Below are positions 1 through 8,347 of a stretch of DNA of 64,000 nt, piece by piece. Source of the stretch: Chitinophaga pinensis. Its GTDB lineage: Bacteria; Bacteroidota; Bacteroidia; Chitinophagales; CAMDFR01. Below the pieces are notes generated by a model. That model saw only the letters and a list, made by a program, of their open reading frames with translations, searched no databases and was not told where the DNA came from. The stretch spans positions 1-64,000 of the forward strand of contig CAMDFR010000011.1 in NCBI GenBank assembly GCA_945897725.1. Direction: 5' to 3'. The position numbers and the translations under genes are program-made. Positions within the stretch are counted from its first letter, which is position 1. The number at the start of each line of letters is the position of its first letter.

Positions 1-224
1 GTGTTTTTGGGTCATTAATGGCAATATCTTTTCTGCAACCCATCAAGGAGGCAAACAAACAAAAAGTGAGTATGCTGTAATAATTGTTCATGTATCAAAT
101 TTAATCTATTTTGATCAATATAGCTTGTCTAATCTATGCAATAGCTAATCAATGGGATTATCAAGTCTTATCCATCTCAGCGAGGTTATCTGTCAGACTA
201 ATATGCCAAGCTTTTTATTTCACC

Positions 225-386
225 CTAGGGCCTGCCCTCCAAGCTTCAGTCTTTTTGTAGTAATAGAGGTCAATTCTAGATGTATGATGCAATATCTATT
301 TGTTGAATAGCTTGGAGGTCCTGCTTTTCGCTGTATCTTTTTTGAAAAAAACATCAAAAAAGGATGTCGCTTCAATCAGTCAGGCA
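225..386 (+). repeat. Degenerate two-hairpin palindromic intergenic element, copy A
   Basis: The copy starts with a TAGGGCCTGCC box. Hairpin 1 has exact 10-bp arms (236-245 and 309-318). A TCCTGCTTTTCGC box follows, then hairpin 2 (335-345 with 354-365, one bulged base) and a closing box GTCGCTTCAATCAG. The same order of boxes and hairpins recurs at 19067-19162, 30858-31001, 40379-40511 and 41042-41126, while the hairpin sequences themselves differ. Degenerate elements of this general form are, from memory, common between genes in Bacteroidota; no search was run. Confidence 0.6.
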
Positions 387-462
387 ATAAAGAATAAGGT
401 TATATGTTCATGTCTAATGCATTAAAATAGTTTTCATTAAAAGTTTAATATATCCCGACGAA

Positions 463-492
463 TTTGATATTTATGGAAAAAAAATAAATTTG
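463..492 (+). promoter_or_regulatory. Bacteroidota-type promoter upstream of the first T9SS protein
   Basis: TAAATTTG at 485-492 fits the Bacteroidota -7 consensus TAnnTTTG exactly. A TTTG at 463-466 lies 18 nt upstream, close to the usual 19-21 nt spacing of the -33 box. The start codon follows at 515. Confidence 0.55.
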
Positions 493-514
493 TGTCACAT
501 TAATCCATCATCTT

Positions 515-1531
515 ATGAAAAAGGTTTTACTTCTATCTCTTTGTTTTCTATTCTCTAAAGTAGCAATTAGTCAGCATGTCTTATTTGTGAACGATAATGA
601 TGTTATCAGCTATAATACAGATACGATGCTTCATGCGCTAGATAACTCAATGTATTCAAATTATGATTATTGGAATATTCCTGACTCTGGCTATACTGGT
701 CCAACAGCAGCCTATATGTCTAGTTATGATTTGGTGATCTGGTATACCTCAACTGATGGTTTAGGTTTAAAATTTTGGCAAGACAGTAGCTACGCCAATC
801 CAGAAATTGTGAGCTATATTAATTCAGGTAAAGCATTTTGGATTATAGGTTTGGATGTGTTGTATCAAGCTTATGGCTTAGCGCCCAAGACATTCAATGC
901 TGGAGAATTTACCTATGATCACTTGGGATTGAGTAGTTATGATAATCAATCTTATGTAGACGATACAGCCCTTGGTGTTAGACAAGTGAATAAAGTAGCT
1001 GGCGCACCTGCTGGAATGCCAGATTCGTTAAGATGGGTTTTTGTGACCTTATGGTATGTGGATGGCTGTACTCCACGCACAGGTGTTCAAAGCATTTATC
1101 AAATGGGGCCGAGCATTTATTCATTAGCAGGTTCAAAAACCATGTTTTACAATGGCCTTGCTAGCCACAAGGTCATGAGTACTTTTTTTGATCCAGCATT
1201 GATCAATACTCAATCAAATTTAATCACCTTCATGCAATCGGGTATTCAGTTTCTTACACCCACTAGTGGAATCTCTGAGGTAAATGCTGAGCAACAATTA
1301 ATACTCTATCCCAATCCATTGAGTGCGGATGTAAAATTAAATTATCAATTCCTGACTGGTGATAAACTTGATTTTTTTGATATCAATGGTCAATTGTTAC
1401 ATAGTATTGATCTGTCTAGCAAAAATCAAAAAGAAGGCATAGATATTAGTGCACTCCATCAAGGTGTTTATTTTGTTCGTCAAACATTGAATGGAGTCTT
1501 CATTACCGAAAAACTGGTCGTATTGGATTAA
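515..1531 (+). CDS. Secreted T9SS type A sorting-domain protein, GATase-like fold suspected
   Basis: A 338-residue exported protein. Residues 1-20 form a signal peptide ending AIS-Q, and the last ~75 residues carry the type A sorting signature (LYPNPLS, then FDINGQLL and GVYFVRQ), so it should cross the outer membrane through the T9SS and be anchored or released. The N-terminal half starts HVLFVNDND and contains YDLVIWYTS and YINSGKAFWIIG. This pattern resembles glutamine-amidotransferase-like domains of secreted Bacteroidota proteins, but no catalytic Cys-His-Glu set is evident, so the fold is an inference and the function unknown. It stands alone behind its own promoter; a 9-bp inverted repeat (1523-1531 with 1546-1554) overlaps the stop codon. 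Confidence 0.85.
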   Translation: MKKVLLLSLCFLFSKVAISQHVLFVNDNDVISYNTDTMLHALDNSMYSNYDYWNIPDSGYTGPTAAYMSSYDLVIWYTSTDGLGLKFWQDSSYANPEIVSYINSGKAFWIIGLDVLYQAYGLAPKTFNAGEFTYDHLGLSSYDNQSYVDDTALGVRQVNKVAGAPAGMPDSLRWVFVTLWYVDGCTPRTGVQSIYQMGPSIYSLAGSKTMFYNGLASHKVMSTFFDPALINTQSNLITFMQSGIQFLTPTSGISEVNAEQQLILYPNPLSADVKLNYQFLTGDKLDFFDINGQLLHSIDLSSKNQKEGIDISALHQGVYFVRQTLNGVFITEKLVVLD

Positions 1532-1894
1532 GACTAACCAAGATATTAATCCAAAAAATCACAGAAATGATGATAGACATAATATTATGTCACCATCTGG
1601 GTTAACCAATTTGGTTTCATGTTATACATTTCTTACCTCGGTGAAGCAAACATTGCCTATCGTTAATGATTGATTTAATACGAACCTAAGTTGAGCCCTT
1701 TTTGCTCCGCCGATGATAATACGTTGCGGGAACTACATTTTTTTGTCTATTCAATTAAATTGATAAACAGTCGATTAAAATTCATCTTTTATAGAATGGT
1801 CTCCAGTTAATTCTTTGCATTGATAAGCGCTTTTGGCTCTGTTTATCTAGGCTTCCTCTTTTAGGAGCAAAACACAGAAAAAGTGACTTCATTA
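1532..1894. other. Gene-free spacer before ahcY
   Basis: About 360 bp without a credible gene; a 60-codon open frame that starts inside the preceding gene looks like a shadow. A short inverted repeat at 1523-1554 could end the upstream transcript, but it has no T-run. No tRNA fold or recognisable repeat was seen. Confidence 0.6.
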
Positions 1895-1926
1895 TTGCTA
1901 ATCTAGAACAATATGTAGTACCTTTG
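1895..1926 (+). promoter_or_regulatory. Bacteroidota-type promoter of ahcY
   Basis: TTG at 1895-1897, a 21-nt spacer, and TACCTTTG at 1919-1926 match TTG-N19-21-TAnnTTTG fully. The ATG of ahcY is at 1960. This is the best promoter match in the window. Confidence 0.75.
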
Positions 1927-1959
1927 TGTTTAGTTTTTAAATCAAACAAAAATTATAAA

Positions 1960-3273
1960 ATGAGTATTGTAGAAACAAAAGAAGCTTACAAAGTTAAAGA
2001 CATGTCTTTGGCAGATTGGGGCAGAAAAGAAATCAGTTTAGCAGAAGCAGAAATGCCAGGCTTAATGTCGTTGAGAAGTGAATTTGGTCCTTCTAAACCA
2101 CTTAAAAACGCGCGTATCGCTGGGTGTTTGCACATGACAATTCAAACGGCTGTATTAATTGAAACTTTAGTAGAATTAGGAGCACAAGTATCTTGGTCTT
2201 CTTGCAATATTTTCTCTACTCAAGATCATGCAGCAGCAGCTATTGCGGCCGCAGGTATTCCAGTATATGCTTGGAAAGGGATGAACGAAGAAGAATTTGA
2301 TTGGTGTATCGAACAAACTTTGTTTGCCTTCGAAGGTGGTGAGCCATTAAATATGATTCTAGATGACGGTGGTGATTTGACAAATATGGTTTTGGACAGA
2401 CATCCTGAATTATCAGCTGGTATCAAAGGTATCTCTGAGGAAACTACAACAGGTGTTCATAGATTGCACGAAAGACAAAAAAATGGTACTTTAACTTTAC
2501 CAGCAATCAATATCAATGACTCTGTTACCAAATCAAAATTTGATAATAAATATGGTTGCAAAGAATCTTTGGTAGATTCTATTCGTCGTGCAACAGATAT
2601 CATGATGGCAGGTAAAACTGCTGTAGTTGCTGGTTATGGCGATGTTGGAAAAGGTTCTGCTGCTTCATTGAGTAGCTCAGGTGTACGTGTTATCGTTACT
2701 GAAATTGATCCAATTTGTGCCTTACAAGCTGCTATGGATGGTTATGAAGTAAAAAGAATGAGCGATGCGGTGAAAGAAGTTGATATCATTGTTACTGCAA
2801 CAGGTAATTTCAATATCATCACTGGAGAGCATTTCAAATCAATGAAAGACAAAGCCATTGTATGTAATATCGGTCACTTCGATAATGAAATCGATATGGC
2901 TTGGTTGAACAAAAACTATGGTTCAACCAAAAACACCATCAAACCACAAGTTGACTTATATACTATCGATGGTAAGGATGTAATTATTCTTGCTGAAGGT
3001 AGATTGGTAAACTTAGGATGTGGAACAGGTCACCCTTCATTTGTAATGTCTAATTCATTTACCAATCAAACATTGGCTCAATTAGAATTATGGGAAAATA
3101 GCGATAAATACGAAAATAAAGTATATGTACTTCCTAAGCATTTAGATGAAAAAGTAGCAATGTTGCATTTGGCAAAAATTGGCGTTCAATTAGAGTCTTT
3201 AAGCAAAGCTCAAGCTGATTATATAGGAGTAAAAGTGGAAGGTCCATTTAAACCAGAATACTATAGATACTAG
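1960..3273 (+). CDS. ahcY: S-adenosyl-L-homocysteine hydrolase
   Basis: Cytosolic NAD-dependent enzyme that reversibly splits S-adenosylhomocysteine into adenosine and homocysteine, removing the inhibitory by-product of SAM-dependent methylation. The 437-residue protein has the family's usual length. Visible motifs are [13 protein letters not shown], the DDGGD substrate loop, the [11 protein letters not shown] segment with the catalytic Lys/Asp, the NAD-binding [11 protein letters not shown] loop, and the C-terminal KPEYYRY that closes the active site of the partner subunit. An in-frame TTG at 1924 lies inside the -7 promoter box and cannot be the start; ATG 1960 gives the normal N-terminus. 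It is monocistronic, with a promoter in front and a strong terminator behind. Confidence 0.97.
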   Translation: MSIVETKEAYKVKDMSLADWGRKEISLAEAEMPGLMSLRSEFGPSKPLKNARIAGCLHMTIQTAVLIETLVELGAQVSWSSCNIFSTQDHAAAAIAAAGIPVYAWKGMNEEEFDWCIEQTLFAFEGGEPLNMILDDGGDLTNMVLDRHPELSAGIKGISEETTTGVHRLHERQKNGTLTLPAININDSVTKSKFDNKYGCKESLVDSIRRATDIMMAGKTAVVAGYGDVGKGSAASLSSSGVRVIVTEIDPICALQAAMDGYEVKRMSDAVKEVDIIVTATGNFNIITGEHFKSMKDKAIVCNIGHFDNEIDMAWLNKNYGSTKNTIKPQVDLYTIDGKDVIILAEGRLVNLGCGTGHPSFVMSNSFTNQTLAQLELWENSDKYENKVYVLPKHLDEKVAMLHLAKIGVQLESLSKAQADYIGVKVEGPFKPEYYRY

Positions 3274-3290
3274 GACTTAGTAATAGAAAT

Positions 3291-3321
3291 AAAAAAAAAC
3301 GGCACTTGTGCCGTTTTTTTT
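3291..3321. terminator. Bidirectional intrinsic terminator after ahcY
   Basis: Stem AACGGCA / TGCCGTT around a CTTG loop, with an A-run on the left and a T-run on the right. It can therefore end both the rightward ahcY transcript and the leftward DUF1232 gene. Confidence 0.85.
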
Positions 3322-3347
3322 ATGTGTAAAAAGATTGCTAAATCAAC

Positions 3348-3605
3348 TTATTGAGCTTGTTTGTCTTTCTTATAATATTTGAACAGAAGAGAAAGAATTC
3401 CCATAAAACCTCCCCCAGTGATTGCAATATCATCAATAGGAACGAAGGGAATTAAATCGATAGGGGAGACATCATAGACAAATACAGCAATGATAATAAC
3501 AATCATAAAAATCAAATATTTGATTTTTTTACTTTTCTTGGGTGCTGAGTGGTTTGTATTTTCCTTCTTTGAATCAAGAAAACGCATTTTTGGTACTTCT
3601 GCCAT
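3348..3605 (-). CDS. DUF1232 (YkvA-like) small membrane protein
   Basis: An 85-residue protein with a basic N-terminal tail (about residues 1-28), a hydrophobic helix (about 29-45), and the DUF1232 signature SPIDLIPFVPIDDIAI at about 47-62, followed by a second hydrophobic stretch and a basic end. The family is widespread; members are small membrane proteins of unclear function, sometimes placed near stress genes. Nothing here narrows the role. It lies downstream of, and on the same strand as, the beta-barrel gene with a ~67 bp gap, and shares its terminator with ahcY. Confidence 0.8.
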   Translation of the reverse strand: MAEVPKMRFLDSKKENTNHSAPKKSKKIKYLIFMIVIIIAVFVYDVSPIDLIPFVPIDDIAITGGGFMGILSLLFKYYKKDKQAQ

Positions 3606-3672
3606 CTTTATTTGTTATTTTTTTAGGAATACTAAAGGTATAACGAAAGAAGGCCCTAAAAAATTCAATATC

Positions 3673-5763
3673 TTAAAATTTGAATCTGATTTGTGCTTTT
3701 ATTTCAGATTTTGTGCTACCTGAAATCTCTTCAAGACCTGAGCTAATGTTCTTCTTATTGCTAAGGTAAGTCTGCGCAAAACGCACCCAAAGATCTATTC
3801 CTTTGTAGATCGTCCAGCGAGCATTCAGATAATAGCGCATACCTCTGTCCTGATATGCCGGAATAGAAAAGGAATAAAGCACATCATCTTCATAGGCATA
3901 AATTCTTGTATTATAACCTTGTGTTTGAAATAAGGCGACTCTAACTGAAAAGGCAACAGGAAAACTTAATGCCTTATAACCAACATCTTGATACATTAAA
4001 AAGCCCTTCTCTAATGCACCAGAACCTTGTTTGTAAAAACTCATTTCCACCCTGCTGCTCAATGTGATAGCATCATTGACTTTTGCATCAATATTGATTC
4101 TGAAATTATCTGTTCTTTCATTTACAATTTCATTAAAATAGCCTGTATTATTACTCAAGTTCACTTGTTTTTGTTGGTGCTTATATCTTGCATACAACAG
4201 CGTTTTTTTACTCGGAATATAATTGAATTGTGCAAAGGCATCATAGCCAAAGGAAGGTCTGTCCACACCAAATCTTAGCCATGGAAACTTGAAAAAATCG
4301 AGATAGCCATCTACTTTTATTTTTCTAAATGGCTTCAAGCTGATACCGATATAAGTGCCATGTTCATTTTGCGGCGAGCTAGATTCTGCAAAGGGTCTAG
4401 CAAACAACGTTTGGAAATTGCGTGCATAATATCTATGGACCACACTCATTTCTACACTATTACCTAAACCAATCAAAACACCATTTAAAAAACCAAATCC
4501 GCCATTATCACTGATGGCTTCTTCTCCAAAGAAATGAAAATTCTTAATGATCAAATGGTAATCCATACTTGCGTTCAATAAATGTGTCCCTACGAAATTA
4601 TATTGACTATAGGGTCTTAGCGTACTATTTAGTGGAGCGCTTAGTGTTGAATACACGGCGTTGAAACCGATATGATATTTTCTTTTATTGAAACTGATAT
4701 TTCCTCCTGTTACCAATTGTTTGATGGTTTCTCGATCATCTATTTCTGCTTGTGTTCTGTGAAAGCCAGACTGTTGAAGTGAGGTGACTTCAAAAACTTG
4801 TTGATTAAGGGTATCTTGATTAGAGACGTTCGCATCAATTTTATTATAAGAGGCAAAAGCAGAAATCTCAAGCGATTTGAGTCCAATGGTAAAAGCACCT
4901 CCTCTCAAATAATTAAACTCAGTAACCGAGGTATAGGGTCTAATTTTTCTCGATTGTCTTTTAACGTTCATCACGAACGGACTCTTGCCAAAACCAAAAC
5001 CTGTCCACATAATTAATCCTTGTCCTAAGTTTACAGAATAGTCACCTAAGGCAATGGCTTTAAAAACACTTACATCCTTAACATAAATATGTCCGCTATA
5101 ATAATCGAATCCTCTTTTCTGCGTTCCTTTAAAAAACTGTTCGCCAGCATCCTTTTCAGCTGTGATGCCATAAGAAATTTTAGTGCCATAATTATACCTA
5201 AAACGCGTGTAAAAGCGAAAGGGACTTCCCAAATAACCGTTGGCAGAGCCACCTTGTGCTTCAGTGAGATATCCTTTTTGCTTCTCTAATATTTGTTGAT
5301 ATCGAAGAAATAATTGATAATCTCCTTTAAAAATCAAGTCCTTCGTCTTTACATGAAAATCGTTGAGGTCACTATTGATTTTTACATAAGGAAGTATTTT
5401 TCTAATGGTCTCCAAATCAAGGTTAGGTATAGCCTGCAATTCATAAATTGCAATTAGTTTACCATAGGTGGCAATATATTGAAATAAATTATCGACTTGT
5501 ATTGGAGTCAATAATCCCAAATCATTCAGCTCTTCCACATCCGTATGATTGAGATTGATAGGATGATCTGCATATTGTTTTAAGTCCTCAATGATGGTAT
5601 TATAATCGAATTCGTTATCACTTTGTGAGGACAGCGTTTCTATGGTATTTTTTAAATCAGCATCTTTCATCTCCTCATTACTTCCTTGCCCCATCGCCGA
5701 TTGTTGTGTCAGGAGCGCAGATAGAAGGGTAGCGAAAAGTAGAATATGTTTATTTAATATCAC
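3673..5763 (-). CDS. Exported helix-hairpin-helix / outer-membrane beta-barrel protein
   Basis: After a signal peptide (ends SAMG-Q), a region of about 100 residues carries two helix-hairpin-helix-like units (NLNHTDVEELNDLGLLTP, then ELQAIPNLDLETIRKILPYV). These resemble the ComEA-type modules that bind DNA backbones. The remaining ~540 residues alternate polar and aromatic residues like an outer-membrane barrel and end in Phe (IRFKF), a typical barrel insertion signal. The function is unknown; DNA handling at the surface is only suggested by the HhH units. I chose the GTG at 5763, which overlaps the upstream gene by 14 bp. An ATG at 5811 would add 16 residues and a 62-bp overlap. Translation is probably coupled to the PorV/PorQ-like gene. 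Confidence 0.8.
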   Translation of the reverse strand: MILNKHILLFATLLSALLTQQSAMGQGSNEEMKDADLKNTIETLSSQSDNEFDYNTIIEDLKQYADHPINLNHTDVEELNDLGLLTPIQVDNLFQYIATYGKLIAIYELQAIPNLDLETIRKILPYVKINSDLNDFHVKTKDLIFKGDYQLFLRYQQILEKQKGYLTEAQGGSANGYLGSPFRFYTRFRYNYGTKISYGITAEKDAGEQFFKGTQKRGFDYYSGHIYVKDVSVFKAIALGDYSVNLGQGLIMWTGFGFGKSPFVMNVKRQSRKIRPYTSVTEFNYLRGGAFTIGLKSLEISAFASYNKIDANVSNQDTLNQQVFEVTSLQQSGFHRTQAEIDDRETIKQLVTGGNISFNKRKYHIGFNAVYSTLSAPLNSTLRPYSQYNFVGTHLLNASMDYHLIIKNFHFFGEEAISDNGGFGFLNGVLIGLGNSVEMSVVHRYYARNFQTLFARPFAESSSPQNEHGTYIGISLKPFRKIKVDGYLDFFKFPWLRFGVDRPSFGYDAFAQFNYIPSKKTLLYARYKHQQKQVNLSNNTGYFNEIVNERTDNFRINIDAKVNDAITLSSRVEMSFYKQGSGALEKGFLMYQDVGYKALSFPVAFSVRVALFQTQGYNTRIYAYEDDVLYSFSIPAYQDRGMRYYLNARWTIYKGIDLWVRFAQTYLSNKKNISSGLEEISGSTKSEIKAQIRFKF

Positions 5764-6586
5764 TTTTTTTGTGTAAGGTATATTGTAGAGAAAGATGTGG
5801 TGAAAATCCAAGTTGTGCTTGATAGGCTGCAGCTAAGTCAATAGTGTAGCCACTTTTAGTGGCTACACCAGCACCGAAGGTAACTTGAAGTGGTTGCGTA
5901 TTGAATCCTGCTCTTAAATACAAGATAGAAACTGGATGATATTCCACTCCAAATTTAAAGTTAGGCTTATAGTCCAAATCTTTTTCAAATTCAGCAGCTA
6001 CAACCACCTTTTTATAGGCCGTGTAGGAAAGTCCAAATTGCATCAAGGTAGCAAATCGTTCTTTGTATTTTTCACCATCCACCTTAAATCTAGAAGGATT
6101 AGAAACATGCGCACCTGCAGTGAGGTTATTGAGTATTTTGTACTGAAGTCCTACATCAAAGGAAAATGCATTTTTATTTCCCAAACTCATAATGCCCACC
6201 CTCATATAATCGAATCGTAATCCGATAGAAAACTTGTTGCCAAAGGCTTTGCCATAGGCTAATCCAGTTCGTAGTTCATTATAATTTTTGTCGCCATAAA
6301 AATTTGCTGCATAGGCAAAAGTGCCTGCTTTTTTTGTTGGAAAGGCCACTTCGATAGAATTATTGGTAAGACCGAGTGACGCATAACGCAATTCTGTGGA
6401 AGCTCCTATGGAAATATTGGTCAAAAAGCCTAGCCCTGCTTGATTGTAATTGACAGCAAAGACATCATTCAAGCACACACTTGCATTGCCCATACCAGTG
6501 TGTCTAGCACCCACAGCCTGATACTCCCCACCTGCAAAGCTTTGTAAGGAAAGCGAAAGAATGATCCATGTAAAGAGTTTTTTCAT
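5750..6586 (-). CDS. PorV/PorQ-like outer-membrane protein
   Basis: A 278-residue protein with a signal peptide (about 1-18) and the hallmark GARHTGMGNASVCLNDVFAVNYNQAGL, typical of the PorV/PorQ (UPF0164-related) barrel family. PorV and PorQ work at the T9SS translocon and sortase attachment complex, but this family also has members of unknown role. At 278 residues it is somewhat short for PorQ, so I do not assign a symbol. It is first in a two-gene unit with the helix-hairpin-helix barrel, whose start overlaps its 3' end. The pairing suggests the two barrels act together. Confidence 0.75.
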   Translation of the reverse strand: MKKLFTWIILSLSLQSFAGGEYQAVGARHTGMGNASVCLNDVFAVNYNQAGLGFLTNISIGASTELRYASLGLTNNSIEVAFPTKKAGTFAYAANFYGDKNYNELRTGLAYGKAFGNKFSIGLRFDYMRVGIMSLGNKNAFSFDVGLQYKILNNLTAGAHVSNPSRFKVDGEKYKERFATLMQFGLSYTAYKKVVVAAEFEKDLDYKPNFKFGVEYHPVSILYLRAGFNTQPLQVTFGAGVATKSGYTIDLAAAYQAQLGFSPHLSLQYTLHKKSDIK

Positions 6587-6641
6587 AGTTTATTATTCGG
6601 CATCTAATTTAAGTCATTTCAACATATTTACAAAAAGCACT

Positions 6642-6649
6642 TAAATTTG
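6642..6649 (+). promoter_or_regulatory. -7 promoter box of the alpha/beta hydrolase
   Basis: TAAATTTG matches TAnnTTTG and sits 16 bp before the ATG at 6666. No TTG at the correct spacing upstream was seen. Confidence 0.45.
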
Positions 6650-6665
6650 TCTGTGAATAAGTATT

Positions 6666-7433
6666 ATGAAATTAAACTTTAAAATCTACGGCGAAGGATT
6701 TCCAATTCTGATCATGCACGGACTATTAGGTTCTCTGGATAATTGGCAAAGCGTCGCGAAATCTTTGGCAGAAGAGAATATGATCATCACCATAGATCTT
6801 CGTAACCATGGTCGTTCCATGCATTCTCCTGTCTTTAACTATCAAGCGATGGTGGATGATGTCTTAGCTTTTTTGGAGGAACAGCATATTTTCCGTACCC
6901 ATGTTTTAGGTCACAGCATGGGTGGTAAGGTGGCCATGTATTTTGCATTACAGAATGCAGATTTTGTGGAGAAATTAATTGTTGCAGATATTGCACCTAT
7001 TCAATACATAGCACATCATGAGGACGTTTTTAAAGGTTTATCCGCTGTTCCGTTGCCATCAATTCAATCACGACAAGAGGCAGAAACCATTCTAGCTGCG
7101 TATTTGAAAGAGGAGAGTGTGATACAGTTTTTAATGAAGGGATTGTATAGAAAGGATGATAACCAGTTTTCATGGCGTTTCAATTTAAATGATATTATCA
7201 TCAACTACGAAAATATACTTTCATTTGAATCGAAGGATGGAGCTATTTTTGAAGGTCAGACTTTGTTTATTCGTGGCGAAAAATCTAATTATATTCAGGA
7301 TAAGGATAGAAGCCAAATGCTGAAAATGTTTCCAAACATGCAATTAGAAACCATTCTTGGAGCAGGACATTGGCTACATGCAGAGAAACCAAAAGAATTT
7401 ATTGATTTGGTTAAAGAATTTTTGAAGGAATAA
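6666..7433 (+). CDS. Alpha/beta hydrolase (YbfF-like esterase)
   Basis: A 255-residue cytosolic hydrolase with no signal peptide. It has the oxyanion region MHGLLGSLDNW, the IDLRNHGRS segment, the nucleophile elbow GHSMGG (Ser84), and the C-terminal catalytic His in GAGHWLHAEKP (about 235). The pattern LGSxDNW plus DLRNHGxS is that of the YbfF/ABHD11 esterase group, acting on short-chain acyl esters; the true substrate is not readable. It is monocistronic and divergent from the PorV-like gene, and ends 12 bp from the convergent PLC-like gene. Confidence 0.88.
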   Translation: MKLNFKIYGEGFPILIMHGLLGSLDNWQSVAKSLAEENMIITIDLRNHGRSMHSPVFNYQAMVDDVLAFLEEQHIFRTHVLGHSMGGKVAMYFALQNADFVEKLIVADIAPIQYIAHHEDVFKGLSAVPLPSIQSRQEAETILAAYLKEESVIQFLMKGLYRKDDNQFSWRFNLNDIIINYENILSFESKDGAIFEGQTLFIRGEKSNYIQDKDRSQMLKMFPNMQLETILGAGHWLHAEKPKEFIDLVKEFLKE

Positions 7434-7445
7434 ATACGGATAGCT

Positions 7446-8315
7446 CTATCTACTATTTAGTTCATTTACCACCCTAAACAACGCTCCTTTATCATACCAA
7501 TCTACTGTTAAAAAATTGGGAATGTGACCTGTTTTCTTTTGGCAATAGTTCGCATGCGACATTAAAGAAGCATATTCATTTGTGTTCGCATTTACTCTTT
7601 TTCTATTCAAAAAATGGTACAAAAAATGGTTCATGATAAAGACAGATTTGGATGTATCACCACGAATGATGTTGCATTGATAGTCTGCTGCTGAGTGATT
7701 GTTATAATCATTTTCGAAACAGAATTGATCTTGATTTAGATACCAATCTGATTGACTATTACAATGTGTAAAGACCACTAATCTTTGATTTTGTGTTTGC
7801 ATCTTAGCGATACTTGGCCATTCAGCATCGGTATTTTTATGAAATAGATACTTATAGATTGGATGCTTTTCAAAAATAGAAATCACTTTTTCAGAATCTT
7901 CCACCGTACAATCGAAAATAATGCTAATGATTTCTGAGGGATGCTGCTCTAAAAAATCAAAAAAATAATTCAGAATAGCACCTAAAGGCTCATAACCTAG
8001 TAAGGCGAATTGATGAAATACATCTACCTCTTTCTGTTTTCTCTTGGCAATATTTAGTCCGTTATAAGAATGGATATCAATCATAAATCCACGAATCCCA
8101 TCCTTCAGTTGTTGTGGAATATCATAGCGTTGATTAGGATAGATGAATTGCTTAGGGCCAATTAGATAGTTGAATGAATTATGTGTGCTAGGAAAACAAA
8201 CTTCATTATACTTTTTGTTGATAATATTTTCATTGATTGAAAAGCTACTGACTTGAGCCATTGTCAATGTCGGACTAATGAAAAAAACAAATGCAAAAAT
8301 TAAATGTTTAAACAT
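7446..8315 (-). CDS. Exported PLC-like (PI-PLC X-domain) phosphodiesterase
   Basis: A 289-residue protein with a signal peptide (ends TMA-Q). The TIM-barrel core shows FPSTHNSF with the first catalytic His, GIRGFMIDIHSYNG, and later strands such as IISIIFDCTVED and LVVFTHC. These are features of phosphatidylinositol-specific phospholipase C-like phosphodiesterases without Ca-binding domains. The substrate could be a phosphoinositide or another glycerophosphodiester; the second catalytic His cannot be placed with certainty. It lies downstream of the peptide transporter on the same strand with a 32-bp gap, so co-transcription is likely. Confidence 0.8.
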   Translation of the reverse strand: MFKHLIFAFVFFISPTLTMAQVSSFSINENIINKKYNEVCFPSTHNSFNYLIGPKQFIYPNQRYDIPQQLKDGIRGFMIDIHSYNGLNIAKRKQKEVDVFHQFALLGYEPLGAILNYFFDFLEQHPSEIISIIFDCTVEDSEKVISIFEKHPIYKYLFHKNTDAEWPSIAKMQTQNQRLVVFTHCNSQSDWYLNQDQFCFENDYNNHSAADYQCNIIRGDTSKSVFIMNHFLYHFLNRKRVNANTNEYASLMSHANYCQKKTGHIPNFLTVDWYDKGALFRVVNELNSR

Positions 8316-8347
8316 TGTTATTCGTCAAGATAATTTCTAGTCCTGGA

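Noticed and set aside
1-148. Open frame of 48 codons running in from the left edge and ending at 148
   Set aside because: The peptide resembles no family and the frame is short in an AT-rich area; it could be the end of a gene outside the window, but nothing supports this.
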